DNA from: Lophius americanus | Lineage: Eukaryota > Chordata > Actinopteri > Lophiiformes > Lophiidae | NCBI GenBank assembly: GCA_037951165.1 | Contig: JBBDHG010000112.1 | Coordinates: forward strand, 41,001 to 105,000 | Direction of reading: 5' to 3' | Length of the DNA stretch: 64,000 nucleotides | Shown: piece after piece, positions 12,561-25,100 of the stretch | How positions within the stretch are numbered: the stretch's first letter is position 1 | Layout: every line of letters begins with the position of its first letter | The notes under the pieces: generated by a model | Seen by the model: the letters and a program-made list of their open reading frames with translations, nothing else | The model's database searches: none | What the model was told of the DNA's origin: nothing | Program-made: the position numbers and the translations under genes

Positions 12561-13399
12561 CTATGAATAAATCTTTTTCCACGCTGATGGAGACCCAAAT
12601 AAGACACCGCTATGATTAGCAATAGTGGAGAGGATGGTGATATGAGTGACTCGCTCAGCATAAATTTCATTGAATGTTTTGTTTTATTTTCTCCAAAACT
12701 AAATATTTATTTTTAAATAGTATAAATGCAGCTACAGAACACTGCAAGTCATGTTGTTGACCGAAACCAAGAAGATAGTGAATAATATTCTTGGCTCAAG
12801 TCTCCTTTATCGTTTTTTCCTTCTTTATTTGTTTGTTAGTTGGTATCTCCTGCCAGGCCTTGGCCAACTGCTTTGTCATCTCCGTACCACACCCTGCTGA
12901 GGAAAAGGACATCCACCTGACCTTGATGCTCACATCAGCCCAACCATCACTTTTTCCTCTATTACTAAGAGGTAGCACTCATTTTCAGTCTCTTTAAAGT
13001 GTTCAGCTTTTGACCAGCAAGACCATTATTGTATGTGTGCCTGACAAGAAAAATCACCTCCCTGAAGGAGCTGCATTTTTTTCTGCTGAAAAGTCCTCCG
13101 TACTCCTTTCCACACTTGATTACCCCCTTGTTTTTGTGAGAGCCATAATTAGATCACAGTACAAAACAATATTAACCATCACAAAGCTTGACTACTCCTT
13201 TATTCTTTGATATATGAGGGAATGAGAGCTTGTAGTGGGCACAAACTATAGCTCTGTGATACGGACACACATGAAAAGAGGAGAAGAGAGGTAAATGTAG
13301 AAGACAGGAGTGGCATGGAGAGGAAGGAATGTGGCAGCGATTGTGTCGCTGATGCTAGAACAGTCTTCCCACCTTGTGGTTGCATAGCGAACTGTAGCT

Positions 13400-14034
13400 G
13401 CATCAATGTGTGAGCAATGGGGGATAGAGAAAATGATGCAGAAAGAGATGGAGTGAGAGAGGTTAGCGCAAGAGAGGGAGGGAGCGCAAAGGAGCGAGTC
13501 AGAGGGAGTGATACAGAGAGAGAGAGATAGAGCAAAAGGGAGGGGAGTTTAAACTAAGTGTTATGTTGTGGGACAGGCTAATCTGCTAGCAAGCAGTGTG
13601 AAGATCGGACCGTATTGTGTGAGCCAGTGTGCGGGGGAGCAATAAGGGAGCCAGCCAGCCCGCCAGCCCGACCTACCCACCACCTGCCTGACAGCCTGTT
13701 TTAATGTGCTGACTCTGGGGAGATTTAAAAAAATAGCATATTCACTCCTTAGCCTGGTGCGGAGACCCTGGGCACGCCACCACTACAGCCGCAGCCAGCA
13801 GAGGTGCATCAACAAGACATCACAGAGCGGTGAAAAATCAAAACTCCAAAATCAGAAAATTAAAGAGGATTTTCTATCCCTCTCTTTTTTCAATCAATTT
13901 CCTTTTTTTCCTTCCTTTTTCTTTTTTTGTATTTTTTGGACGGTATCTCAACCGAAGACAAGAAAAAGAGGAGCAAAGAACTGAATAGAACTGAAAATAG
14001 AAGGACTGAACAAAAACAAGAACCCGATCTTAAA
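13400..14034 (+). promoter_or_regulatory. Putative distal elavl4 promoter and 5' UTR
   Basis: A GA-rich stretch (13420-13545) ends in a TATA-like gtttaaac at about 13548. The following sequence is CpG-containing and non-repetitive, with ccagccagcccgccagcccg near 13650, and leads to the ATG at 14035. It has the feel of a long neuronal 5' UTR. Several short upstream ATGs are present (for example at about 13704). The start site is not determined. Confidence 0.45.
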
Positions 14035-14082
14035 ATGTTTGAAATAAGCCGGACACTCAACGCCGCTTTGTTGAGCAATGAG
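14035..14082 (+). CDS. Candidate distal elavl4 first exon, coding part (MFEISR...)
   Basis: A 16-codon open segment (MFEISRTLNAALLSNE) ends at GAG followed by gtaaagag, a usable donor, in phase 0. Upstream in frame there is no other ATG back to 13927. The preceding ~450 bp reads like a 5' UTR: non-repetitive, mixed composition, with CpGs. Phase 0 at the donor lets it join the candidate exon at 14737 or the shared exon at 45175. Mammalian ELAVL4 is known to use several distal leader exons. I do not recognise this peptide, so assignment to elavl4 is inference from strand, position and phase. Confidence 0.45.
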
Positions 14083-14736
14083 GTAAAGAGATTTAGATTT
14101 GCTTTTTTCTCCACTCCTCGCCAGTGTATGTCTGCTGCCAACCATTCTTTCATGTGTGTTATTGTATGTCCGTGCATGTGCGTGTTTGTACATTTCTTTA
14201 GGCTCATAGACGGAAGATTGAGTGGAAGATTGATAACAGCAGCTATAATTTCCTTGAATGATACTCGGTACAGAGAAAAAGAGCCTGCATCACTTCCCAC
14301 ACTCAACCTGTGTCGTCAGAAATATTAGAGAGCTTGTGCCTAGACTTCATTTCTCGTAATTGTAAAAAAAATCAGGGTAGCAATCAAAGTCATCCAACAT
14401 AGGCTTGCTTGTGAGTTTGTCCACCTAGGGCTAAAATTGCACATGTGCCCTCGTGTGCACGTACAGTATGTCTGCAAGGGTGTGTGTGTTCACACGTGCA
14501 TTTGTGTGAGAGCAATGTGTTCCGTAACCTCCCTCTACCTAGTCTTTCTTTAAGTGGACCCCCCCAACCTTACCCCACTCCCTCTTCTATCCATTACCAT
14601 TCTCACTGTCCTTTCTACCTGCTGCTACCTGTTCTCTTTCCCTTCACTCATACTCCTTCCCTTCTCTTTTTTCCCCTCTACTCCTCCTCCCCTCTCCTCT
14701 TGTGTCTCTGTATGAGTGTGTGTGCTTTGTGAGCAG

Positions 14737-14877
14737 CATCTCAAGATGATGGCGAGGTACGGGCAGCTCTTGGGACTAGCAGCCAGTGGTGTGGGCTCCG
14801 TCCCCGAGACGCGCTCGCCGCTATTTCCCAGGGATCTCCCGTCATCGCCAGCCCAGATGGGCTACAGGTCACCCCTG
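14737..14877 (+). CDS. Candidate elavl4 5' coding exon (HLKMMARYGQLLGL...)
   Basis: This open segment ends in phase 0 at CTG followed by gtaagagg. If internal, it begins after gtgagcag at 14736, preceded by some 150 nt of C/T-rich sequence, and reads HLK then MMARYGQLLGLAASG. If it is a first exon, the start is ATG 14746 or 14749. From ATG 14746 it encodes 44 residues, rich in Pro, Ser and Gly towards the end (SPLFPRDLPSSPAQ, MGYRSPL). GC content is clearly higher than in its surroundings and it contains several CpGs. Both ends are compatible with phase-0 splicing to the 14082 donor and to 41633 or 45175. I do not recognise the peptide. It would extend the HuD N-terminus. Confidence 0.5.
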
Positions 14878-14983
14878 GTAAGAGGCTAGACAGACCAATC
14901 TATGTCCATATCTTTAATGAGCACAGGCAAGCATAACAGCACGAAAAGAAACAGGGAAATAAGCAGGGAGTGGTAGTTATTGC

Positions 14984-15159
<176 letters not shown>

Positions 15160-15322
15160 AAGGAGAGCAAAGGGCAGAAAGAAAGCAAATCAATTGTGGT
15201 ATTCTACCTGTATCCCCAATGGGTAATATTAGTAAATATTTACATTGATACCTTTGTTCAATTACGGACGCCTACTCTGTCTTTAGCCTCTGCCAGTCAG
15301 ACTGTTATCAAGGGAATTTGAG

Positions 15323-15341
15323 GTGTGTGTGTGTGTGTGTG
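15323..15341. repeat. Short (GT)n microsatellite
   Basis: About nine GT units followed by gcatgtgtagtgcatgcatgtgtg. Confidence 0.9.
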
Positions 15342-18300
15342 CATGTGTAGTGCATGCATGTGTGATTATGTGGGAAAATACGTTTTGTACTTGTTGTATT
15401 TTGTAAATTATTCTTGTTTGCTTTAGATTTTTGTAGTTTTTTGTAGTTTGCCATTGCCTTAATGACAAACTCAAATTTCAGTAATAATTCTAAACAAAGC
15501 ATGAGCTGTTCACCTACAATTCACCATTTTGAACTTTATACAAGTTCAAAAAAAGAAAGATTATTTTCTTAACAGCCTCAGGAGATGTACTATACAGTTA
15601 TGTAAGATGACAGATTTAAAATCACATTAGATCATAACTATCCAATCTAATTCAGTTCCAATAAACATATGACAAGTCACATTTACAAAGGAAGCAGGGA
15701 CGATATAGACAAATGGAATATTCTGCTCTGGAGACATCACTCCACAATTTACATTGAAAATATTTTTTCAAGGCGAAGTGAATGATTGAGGAAAAGGGAC
15801 ACGAAAAAGCCCTGCGCGTTTAAGCAAAGGCGTTGTAAGAAAATCCCTCACTCGCTGCATTAAAGCGACATGAAGCTGTGGGTGTCTAATCTTCTGTGGC
15901 CACTTCATTGGTTCGGCACCCCTTCAAACTGGCTCAGATCCACACCCTAGAGCCTCCCGGAAGCCTTCATAACCCACTGTCATGCTGCTGACTGTACCCA
16001 GGGGGTTTCCGTCAACTGTATGCAAATGTACAGCGAGGATAAGCGATGAAAAATGTCCGTTAGGAGCGGGACTTCAAAAGTGTTTTTCGGTTTGTGCTCT
16101 GAATTCTTGCAGGACTTCAAAGATGCCTGTCCAGTGTTTTCTGATTATTACGCAGCACACTGAATGATTTTGTTTTCCACTTCCCATTCAAACTCACAAC
16201 AGTGTTATCCACTGTTTGCATAACGATGCTGGACCTAAACTGTTCATTGAAACCAGTGGAACTAATTAACTGAATTGTTATATAATGTGATTGGCTTTTT
16301 AACATATTTTATGTATTCTAGTGGAATCTTATTTGATAAAATAAGAAAATTTGAGGAATAACTGAACTGCCATGACTACTAGATCACTGCTGGCATATTT
16401 AATACCATATAAAAAAAAAAAAAGAAGTACAGAGTAATATTATAACTGAGTGATTGTTTGATCATCAATAAACATAGTTATGGCTTTTGATAAATGGTTG
16501 GGGAATTGTTTATCTTGTGATTTTTGTAAATTTGTCACGAGTGGGTTTTGGTAATATTTTGAGGGAGCATGTGTTATAGCACACAGGCGTGTGTATGCAT
16601 TTTAAAAAGAGTGTTTGTGTGCATGTACATGTGTGCGTGCGCATGATTACCCTGGCTAAAAAGCATCGTTATGGTGATTAATAGTTCCTTCATCAAGCGC
16701 AGAAAGATCATTTGCATACATTAAATAAATGTGTTGGTAGGGCGTGTAAAGCTTCGAAAGCAGCATCGTATTCTCACATATGGAGATATCAATACGATGA
16801 GACGATGAGAATATTTCTCCCTAAGCAGAAAACGAAAACAAGGAAAAGGTTTGAGAAAATAAGCATTTCTAATATTACTATTCAAAAGTAAGACATTTGA
16901 ACGTTCTTCTATTTAATGCACCAACGCCCTATAAATTAAAATAATTAATAAAATGTTCTGTCCTCCAAAATGAAAAAAGCTTGCATCCACATTAATTATT
17001 ACATTCCCCGGTAACACTGAGTGCTCGCTTCATTTTGGGCATTAGCGATTGTTTGTTCCCCATTCTCTTGTGTCTGTGCACCCGTTTTTGTGTATGTGTG
17101 TGTGTGCATGTTCTTGGTTGTCTATCTTTAATAAACATGCAGAATTGAACATTCAAAAAATGGAGATAAGAACTCAGGAAGACAAGACAGGTTTGCCTTC
17201 AATTAATGACATTTATTGCGATATTCATCTGCTAAAGTGAGCATTAGTAATGTAACTTTACTGCATTACTGTAAAAATCTCAGCCTTTTCACTTTACCAA
17301 ATCGGTTAAAAACAAAAATTATGAGCAAAAACTTAATTGCAACTGATTTGGCATTTCAGTTACAGTGATCTAATATTCAAAAGTCTATATCTAGCAGCCG
17401 GCCTTGCTCTATGTTTCAGACCTGAATGTTGTTAATTTGTTGAAAGCTCCACTGATTACCCACGGCAGGCAGCTGCCTTTCTCTATGTGACAAAGGCTTT
17501 GTTTGAGAACTCCAATTGTTTCTGTTTATAAATTTAAAAAAAGAGCTGTTTCTCAGACCAAAAGCTGATCGTCATATGCAAAACAAGAAGCAGGCAGAAG
17601 AAAAAGAAGTAGAGAGGCGTACATGGACCACTAACTGTCAAACATAACTATGGTACATTTGCAGACAGGAGATACTTGGAGGTCATCTCTATTTCAATGA
17701 ATATAACAATGAGCTCCTTCACTCTGCCGCTTGCTGCATTTCCGTTTTCCTTGTTTGCAGTGTTCTTTATATCCATTAAATCATTTTATTTATACTCACC
17801 AACCCTGCCAATAAATACCACTGAGGGTAAAACACTCTCATTGCTAGAGAAACAGAAAGATGGAAATACGTAGAGAATACAACGGCACCAAAGGTGGCTG
17901 ATTAATGCAGGACTGTCAAAAAATAGGCAGCTTTTGTGCTGTAGTTTTACTCACAAGAAGCATTAAGAATTCTGTCAAAATTATAAAACTGCATAGAGAA
18001 AATGGGCAGCACATAATACGGAGTCGATTTCCTCTATTGTCCATAAAGCTTTTAGCTATAGTGGAATATGAAATATGACATGCTAGTCAGCCGTATCATA
18101 CCCACAGCATAATATGAGACTCAAATGAGTTATACCACGCCGTGTCATAGAATTTACGTACAACATCATATGATCACAGACTGCACAGCTCTCTGTGTGT
18201 GTGTACATCATGTCATGTTTGCACTTGATTTGAGCACATGTGGTGTGTCAGAAAGGCTGAGAGACACTGCAAGGGGGGCCTGAAGGGTTCAGATTTGTTG

Positions 18301-18765
18301 GAAGAGCTGTGTGACTTTTTGTGTGTTGGATTGCCTGTGCTTGTTCCTGTACGCATTTGGACTTGCATTTGTGGGTGTGGGTGTGCGTGCGCGTGCATGT
18401 GTGCTGCAGGGAGGGCCGAGAGATCAGCAGCTGAGCCTGTGTCCTGCTGGGAGCCATCATTGCAGAATGGAGCAGGTGTCTGCAGGCTCACGCACAGACA
18501 ACACACACACACACACATACACGCACACAAAGTAAAGCCAACATGAAAGTGTATTGTACCACAGAGCGCTTGTTATTGTTAATATGTTTTTGACAAGTAT
18601 CTCTTTTTCATACTCATTGAATCTATAGATTAGCCCTGAAAAAGGCTGAAGATGGCAATAGTATAACATCCGTAGAAGCTGCAGCAGCAACATGAGCCTC
18701 CCCAGCCAAGCAAAGGTCACCTTTCTGTATTCAGGTACTTTGGTCTGGAAATAATGACCAGTAAT

Positions 18766-18797
18766 TTCCCTGCCACTATTCTGGCAGTGGCAGGGAA
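18766..18797. repeat. Perfect inverted repeat (12-bp arms, 8-bp loop)
   Basis: TTCCCTGCCACT and AGTGGCAGGGAA flank attctggc. The arms are GC-rich compared with the surrounding intron, so an RNA hairpin would be stable. There is no evident target duplication or poly-T stop. Confidence 0.75.
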
Positions 18798-19533
18798 GAG
18801 TATCTGTGTAGAGTCTTTGCGTTGATAAATGTGTTGACAGACATCGTGCTCATACCACTACAGCAAATTATTTCCAAGTAAATGTAGAGGTTGGCGAAGA
18901 GCGCAACCTATAATCCAAACCTAAACAAAGAGGTGCCCTACCACAAACATTCCCACTCTCATTGACAGGTCTTTAAATACACAGATTAAAATATCTTAAT
19001 CGAAGATATTCAATTACTATTATAATGTCAATGTTTGGAAAATATTTAATGTTTTTACTTACAATCTGTTGGGATAAAACAAAATGAGCCATAAAATAAC
19101 AGTCTTCAACGATAAATGGAATAAAAAAATTATAATCGTGTTTATGTAAAAATACAGGTGATGACCCTGAGGTAATAAGAAAATAAAAAATAGAAAACTG
19201 AACTGTGTAAAAATGCACAGCGGAATGCAAAAGCAAGAATGCGCATATAATCATCTAATCACAGATTAGAAAGCACTGGCTCAATGTAACCATGGTGGGC
19301 TTAAGATTTCTTCTAGGGATTTACCTTAAATCAGTGGCTGCATTTGTACAACTCAATAGGTAGATAAAAGTGTTTTACATATTTCGTGTTTAATTTAAAA
19401 AAAATTACACATCCTCTCTCTTTTACTTAGGAGAAAAAAGCATTTTGGTTTAAAAATAAATTTGTTGTCTTTCGAGTGCAATGTGTCCACACCTAGCTTA
19501 AAAGAATGAATTAAGATAGAATGAAAATAAAAC

Positions 19534-19639
<106 letters not shown>

Positions 19640-20158
19640 TATGTGTGTGTTTATGCGCGTGTGATAATCTGTCTCAGATTAATTCACATCAGTCATATCT
19701 TTCATAGTAGATACAAATGCAAACAAAATCAACTGATGAATAGAGCATTAAATTGTGACTTTTCAAAAAAGTCCTTTGTATTATATGTAACAGAGTTCCA
19801 TGTATGAGGAGATTTCTCCTCACCACCCAAACATCACAGTCATTTTAAAAATAATGAAGTGATGAAATCTGCTTTATTGTTGTCACATGGGCGCCTGTTG
19901 ATGCTGAGCGGATGCATACTGACAATCGTTGAATGATTGTCTATAGCCGGGTTCTAGAATATATATGAACCATTTTTTTGTCCTCTCCAAATTGATAACT
20001 TCAAATCCAGTGTTTGCTTTCTTTAATTATTGATTTGCTTATTATCTGAGATGAGGCAAAGTATGTGTGTGTGACGTATGGATGAAGGATGCATTAGTGC
20101 AAAGGATTAGTGACCATTTAAGTTCAAGTAGCTAGATATTAGTTGGGACATGTGTAAA

Positions 20159-20184
20159 GTGTATGTAGGGACAACTACATACAC
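20159..20184. repeat. Inverted repeat (9-bp arms, 8-bp loop)
   Basis: GTGTATGTA and TACATACAC flank gggacaac. It is followed by accatacact, partly repeating the arm. Confidence 0.6.
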
Positions 20185-20384
20185 CATACACTACAACTTT
20201 TAATTCAATTTATTAGCTGATGTAAAACTACTGTTCATGGAGGGCAAGCTAAATCAAAATTTACCTTTGACATTGATCAAGCAGCAGACATTATTTTTGA
20301 AACGTATGGCCCAACAACAACAGCATTATCGTCATCTCTCCACCATTCACTGCCTTTAATTATAATGTAATATACACTCTTTAT

Positions 20385-20480
20385 CATCATTGTTCAGTCG
20401 TACATTTTACAATATAGTGAAATTAGTTCTTTGCATTTAACCCATTCCTGAGGAGCAGTCTGCAGCCCCTCTGAGGCGCC
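20385..20480. repeat. Common fish interspersed repeat fragment
   Basis: The string gtgaaattagttctttgcat, followed by ttaacccattcctgaggagcag and a gcctagagagcag end, has the form of a repeat seen throughout teleost genomes. I cannot assign its class. A related head (ttcagtttattcgtcacata) appears at 35078. Confidence 0.5.
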
Positions 20481-21531
20481 TAGAGAGCAGATGGAGGTTT
20501 CGTTTTTAGTTAAAGGACACTATGACACCACGATGTACAGGGGCCGTTTGCTGGACAAACTAATAAGTGGACAACTGCTCTTACCTCCTGAGCCTAAGCC
20601 ACCCCAGAACTATAAATAATAGATGTATTGTAACAGAAGCATTCGGCTTCAAATGGTTTACCACAGAGTTTTTGAGCTGTACATTAGTGGCTGTAAAGTC
20701 AGGTCAAATTTCAGGAAATCCTATGTATTTTGTGAAAAACTTAAATAAAAATGTTAAACATTATAATTTACCTCTTTGTTTGTATTAAGACTCTGTTATT
20801 TTTTTTGGCTTAATTAAACATTCTGAATGATGCCTATAATCGAAACATAACATAATCCTTTACCACATAATGACGTCGTTTTATTTCTATCGTAGAAATA
20901 ACCCTTATCTAAATTATCAAAAAAAGATTCTCAATCGGCAAAATAACAGAACAACACAAAATAATAGAAAATCATCTAAGCACGTAGATGTTTAGACTGA
21001 AACCCTGTGGAGTTTTTTATTCTCGTGCATTGCCCATTGCTTCCTTCCTCAAGCATGAGAAAGGGTGGTTAAGCATGAAGTGACATTTGGAGAGCTGGAT
21101 TTGTGCAGTTTGGGCATGTTTTGGTCCACAGAACTGTGGGCCAGCGTTGTGAAAGACTCTGGATGCGTCTCATTTTGTAAAGGTTACTCCTCATCAAAAG
21201 CCAAAACAGCAGCCATTTATAGAGATCTGATAGTGTCGGGTTTTTGATGAGGGCATTAAACGCCATTGTAGATGACAGGTCGAGTTTTTGCAACTCGCAT
21301 GTTTCTGAGGAGAAGAATCTGTGAAAGGAGAAAAGGGGAATCATTTTTGCAGGGAGATGCATAACTGCAGGAACAATGACGTGAATAATGTAGATTGAAA
21401 TAATTCTGGATGTGAGGAGCAGTTTACAGGCTTCCAAGTTTGAAGCTCTGTGTGTTTTGTGTTCCTTTAGTGCGTGTTTGTGATAGTTTGTGTGTGTAAG
21501 GGGTGTTGGTGTCTATTAAAGCCTCTACCAG

Positions 21532-22113
21532 ATGGACCATGGCGGTCGCCCTGTGAGAGTCAGTGTTCCCCAACTGGGATCAAACGCGAATCGGGTTGCT
21601 GTCCTCGCAGCCCCAAAACCTGCTACTATACCACCACTTCAATTCACACATACATCAGTAGCATGGGTTGGACTAGAGGACAGAGGGACAACCGAAAACC
21701 AAGTCAGTCTCACAATCCCAGTCTTCATACTCATCTCTGTGATGTTGACATTTGCGATGCATCATCTGACAATTAACAGTAAGACTGCACTTCACAATCA
21801 GTGTGTGAGCCGCTGGCTGACTGAAGTTGAATGTCACCCCAAGCTGCGGACCACTCTGTTGTCCAAATGGACACTAATCCACCCGAGTCCTGTTGAGAAT
21901 ACACTCTCAGTGCCAGAACACATGCCAGACTTAACAGCCAATGCATGGCTAAGCCTCTCTGGGCACCTCCACAACCCTCTCATTTGTGTTAGGCTACAGC
22001 CTCAAATACTCACCATTATTTCCTCCACAGAACCATCATCAGTGTGTTTGCTTACAGAGAGGAGTGACGGGAGTGAATGTGTAGCTGTTGACATTTTGAA
22101 TGTCTTAAACTGA
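21532..22113 (+). other. Unassigned 193-codon open frame inside elavl4 intron
   Basis: This is the longest open frame in the window. The translation has one hydrophobic stretch (IPVFILISVMLTFAMHHL) but no family motif that I recognise. The start is ATG 21532. Its first ~100 nt overlap a tRNA-like SINE head read on the other strand. The local GC content is somewhat higher than the intron average, which lengthens chance open frames. I consider it more likely noncoding than a gene. Confidence 0.12.
21572..21640 (-). repeat. Degenerate tRNA-derived SINE head
   Basis: On the minus strand TGGTATAGTAGC (21622-21633) resembles a pol III A box. CGTTTGATCCC (21576-21586) resembles a B box (GGTTCGANTCC) at tRNA-like spacing, and is followed by agttgggg as in fish tRNA-like SINEs. 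It is not a functional tRNA: the cloverleaf does not close. It undermines the coding reading of the open frame that overlaps it. Confidence 0.4.
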
Positions 22114-25100
22114 ATATTTTTCTGTCGAAGAAAAACACTATCCAAACACATAAAAAGCTATCATATAAGTACTTTTTAAATTAAATCCAAAACAGAGGAG
22201 TACGTTTCTACAGACTTTACATGGTGATTGAACACAAAGTTCTCTTACTGTTCAACAGATATAGACAGAGTATTCGGTGTGAGCTTTTAAAAAGCCCCCT
22301 CTCACCTCATTGCAGTCTACAAAGCTCCATTTATACCAGATAGCTTTGATTTAAAGCGGAAGAAAGTGTCTGTGACAAATGCAGCGCAACCTCATTCCAG
22401 GATCAGCATAAAGAATTCATTCCAAACTGAGGAGTTTCTACCAGGCAGAGTGACACAGGCTGGGTTAAGATGACTGTCTGCACTGCCCACTGACACAGTG
22501 GAAAGACGATGTAGGAGGAAGACTTTAACTATATTATGAAATTTGACCAAATCGACGGTAGACTACTATATATATTGGAGTAATATTTGCCAGTCAGGGT
22601 ATCCACTTCCCCTAAGTGCTTCCGTGAATTCACATATTTTTTAACCGGAAGGGCCAAGTGGGATTTAATTGTTTAGGAAAGATGTTTCCAAACCAAAAAG
22701 TGTAATTTCTATGCAATCAGCACCGGTAACACTGAGAGCATTGATTTGTAATTCAGTAGTTAATCAGCTATGTCACATATATGACCTGATCTCAATATAT
22801 CTTGACCCCATTCCATTTCTCAGTGTGACACATAAAAAATGTGACTATTCAGAGAGTTTAAGATGAACTTTGCAATGCAAACTTCACAATCGCCCCAAGA
22901 TAATTCGAGACAAATTCTTTTGATTCGGGTCCCCCCTCTTAAGGACAGTGGGGGGACTGTCTTCCTCAGTTTTTGTGCCAGAAGTCCCGACTGCTCTCCT
23001 CATTTACTAAATTGCCATAGCACCATGACTCCGAGCTCTGATATTTGAAGACAAAGACTGGAGGTGATTTGACTGACTGTACTACCGCAACGCAGGTACA
23101 GCGTGCACCTGTGACCATTAAATATACATATATTTTTTTTAAAAAGTATATGCACCAAGTGAAAAATAAAACTATGAACAAAAAGCCCTTGGTTTCAACA
23201 TTGACAACAAACAACAAAAGTCAACTGAATCCAGACCTGCTATTGTTGTCTGGATACAGCCGCATTGTGTTAATGGCTGTCTGCTCTCTTGTGATGCTGA
23301 GTTTGTCTCTGGGCAGGAAGACAGGCAACTTGAAGGCTGTGAATCTCATTTGCTGATTGTTACCAGCAGAGGGTGGACACCTGCCAGGAAAGAGGCGAAC
23401 ATCAGTCTGAGAGGCTACTACTGCAGGAACTTCAATACAACAGCTAAATCTATCCTTCAAGGGCAAATCAAATAGTGGCTAAGTGAGCTGCGGCATACTG
23501 AGGAGTGTGTTTTCTGGCCAATTAAATGTATTAGGATGCATACCATGCTCTGCCATCGAAAGCAACGGGGGCCTGATAACTTCTGCTCTTTGTTGTTGTC
23601 ATCATTATGCAGAGTGTTGTTGCCATACATTGTAGGATAGGTCATTTAGTTTCAAATGATATTTTCTCTCTTTTGTCCCTGGTTTAATCATCTGCTCTGA
23701 ACATAGCTCGCAAAACGTATTTTTCTTCCAGCACTTTCAGCTAACACTTGCACCGACGTCTTCACTTCTCCTACTTTAAATAGAGGATTTATTATGCTGA
23801 GTGAAACGCAAGACAGGTGTTGAAGCTGCGTCTGACAGTTAACAAGACTCAAGGCGAGAGCCCCCACAATTATCACTGCCTGCACGCTGTATATACTTTA
23901 CCACATTCGCTTTTTTTTACCTGCTCGTTCACACATGTTATTAGAGCATTACTTTTTAGCTGTTACCAGAGATTATTAAGTATGTATACAACTACGAAAC
24001 CGTCGTATCTCATCATCATTCTAACGTCTCTCAGGGCATTGCTCAGATACACAGTATTTTTGTGAACAGGAATGAGTGGGAGTAAGAGGGACAGCACCAG
24101 CCTGCATTTCACCCATTAAGGTCTATGACTAGGAGTGGTTTAGGGTGGAGAAGCAGCGCAGAATGAAGGGCATGAGGAGTTCATGACAATTAGGCCTCTT
24201 CTTAAGAAATTAGTGGAAGCACAAGCCAAAGCAAGTGTGCTAAGATCCAACAGTGCCACAGTATCAAACTATGACAAAATCGTGTACTAAATGGTTAAAA
24301 AATGTTTTGACTGTTAGCTTATAGCGGTACATGGAAGTGCTGTGTGTGTCTAAGGATTCATTTTGCACGAAAGTGTGTGTCTGTGTGGATGTGAGCCAGA
24401 GTCAATCAGTGAGATGGACTTTCACAATGCTGACAGTGTGGCTATTCCTCCTGGGTTACAGCCACAAAAGCTTTTTAACTTTCAAAACTTTACACGAGGA
24501 AAGACATACCATTTGCCTCTTCAAATACTGGTCAGTATTTGTCATTATCTAAAAAGCTAAATATTTTTTTTGTGTGAATTCGGACAAACCGTTAATATCA
24601 TCAAGACAGAGAAGTCTTTTTAGTAATAAACCCTTAATCACTTCTTTTATATTTTCATCTTCTGTCGGTGCTGTACTATATTCAATTCAGAGGCTGACAT
24701 TAACAGTATGTGAAGATAAGTTATAGCTGTAAAATCCCTCGAATGTCTAAATATGCATATCCCTGATTAATCATTTCAACCTCTCCTCCAATCTGTCCAT
24801 ATACAACATCATAATGCACATCAGAACTGCATGGCAAAAACATGGGTTCATCTTTTGTATGGGTCTGTACGTCATAATTAAACACACATACACTGTCTCT
24901 ATAGTACAACACAGTAGCAGATTGTGTTTACAGTTAATTTACTGCGTAGTAGCAGTCACTTTCATTGCCTTAGAAAACTATCCTGCAGTACAGTTTAGCA
25001 AAATGACACGATTGGCAAGAGAGTCTGTTTTCATTTTCAAATCATACGCTCATTTAGAGAAAAGGTTATTTGGATCCTATTACAGTGAGAGAAAACATAC

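Larger units (their letters stand above)
10030..13400. other. Intergenic region between agbl4 and elavl4 promoters
   Basis: No gene is supported. It holds one AAT-tailed repeat (11313-11368), an L1-like fragment (11735-12560) and otherwise unique AT-rich sequence. The part at 10380-10625 is free of repeats and rich in homeodomain-type sites, and is listed as a candidate conserved element. Confidence 0.6.

Noticed and set aside
13927..14328. 133-codon frame running through 14083
   Set aside because: It has no ATG before 14035 and continues past a good donor into intron-like sequence; only 14035-14082 is kept as a candidate.
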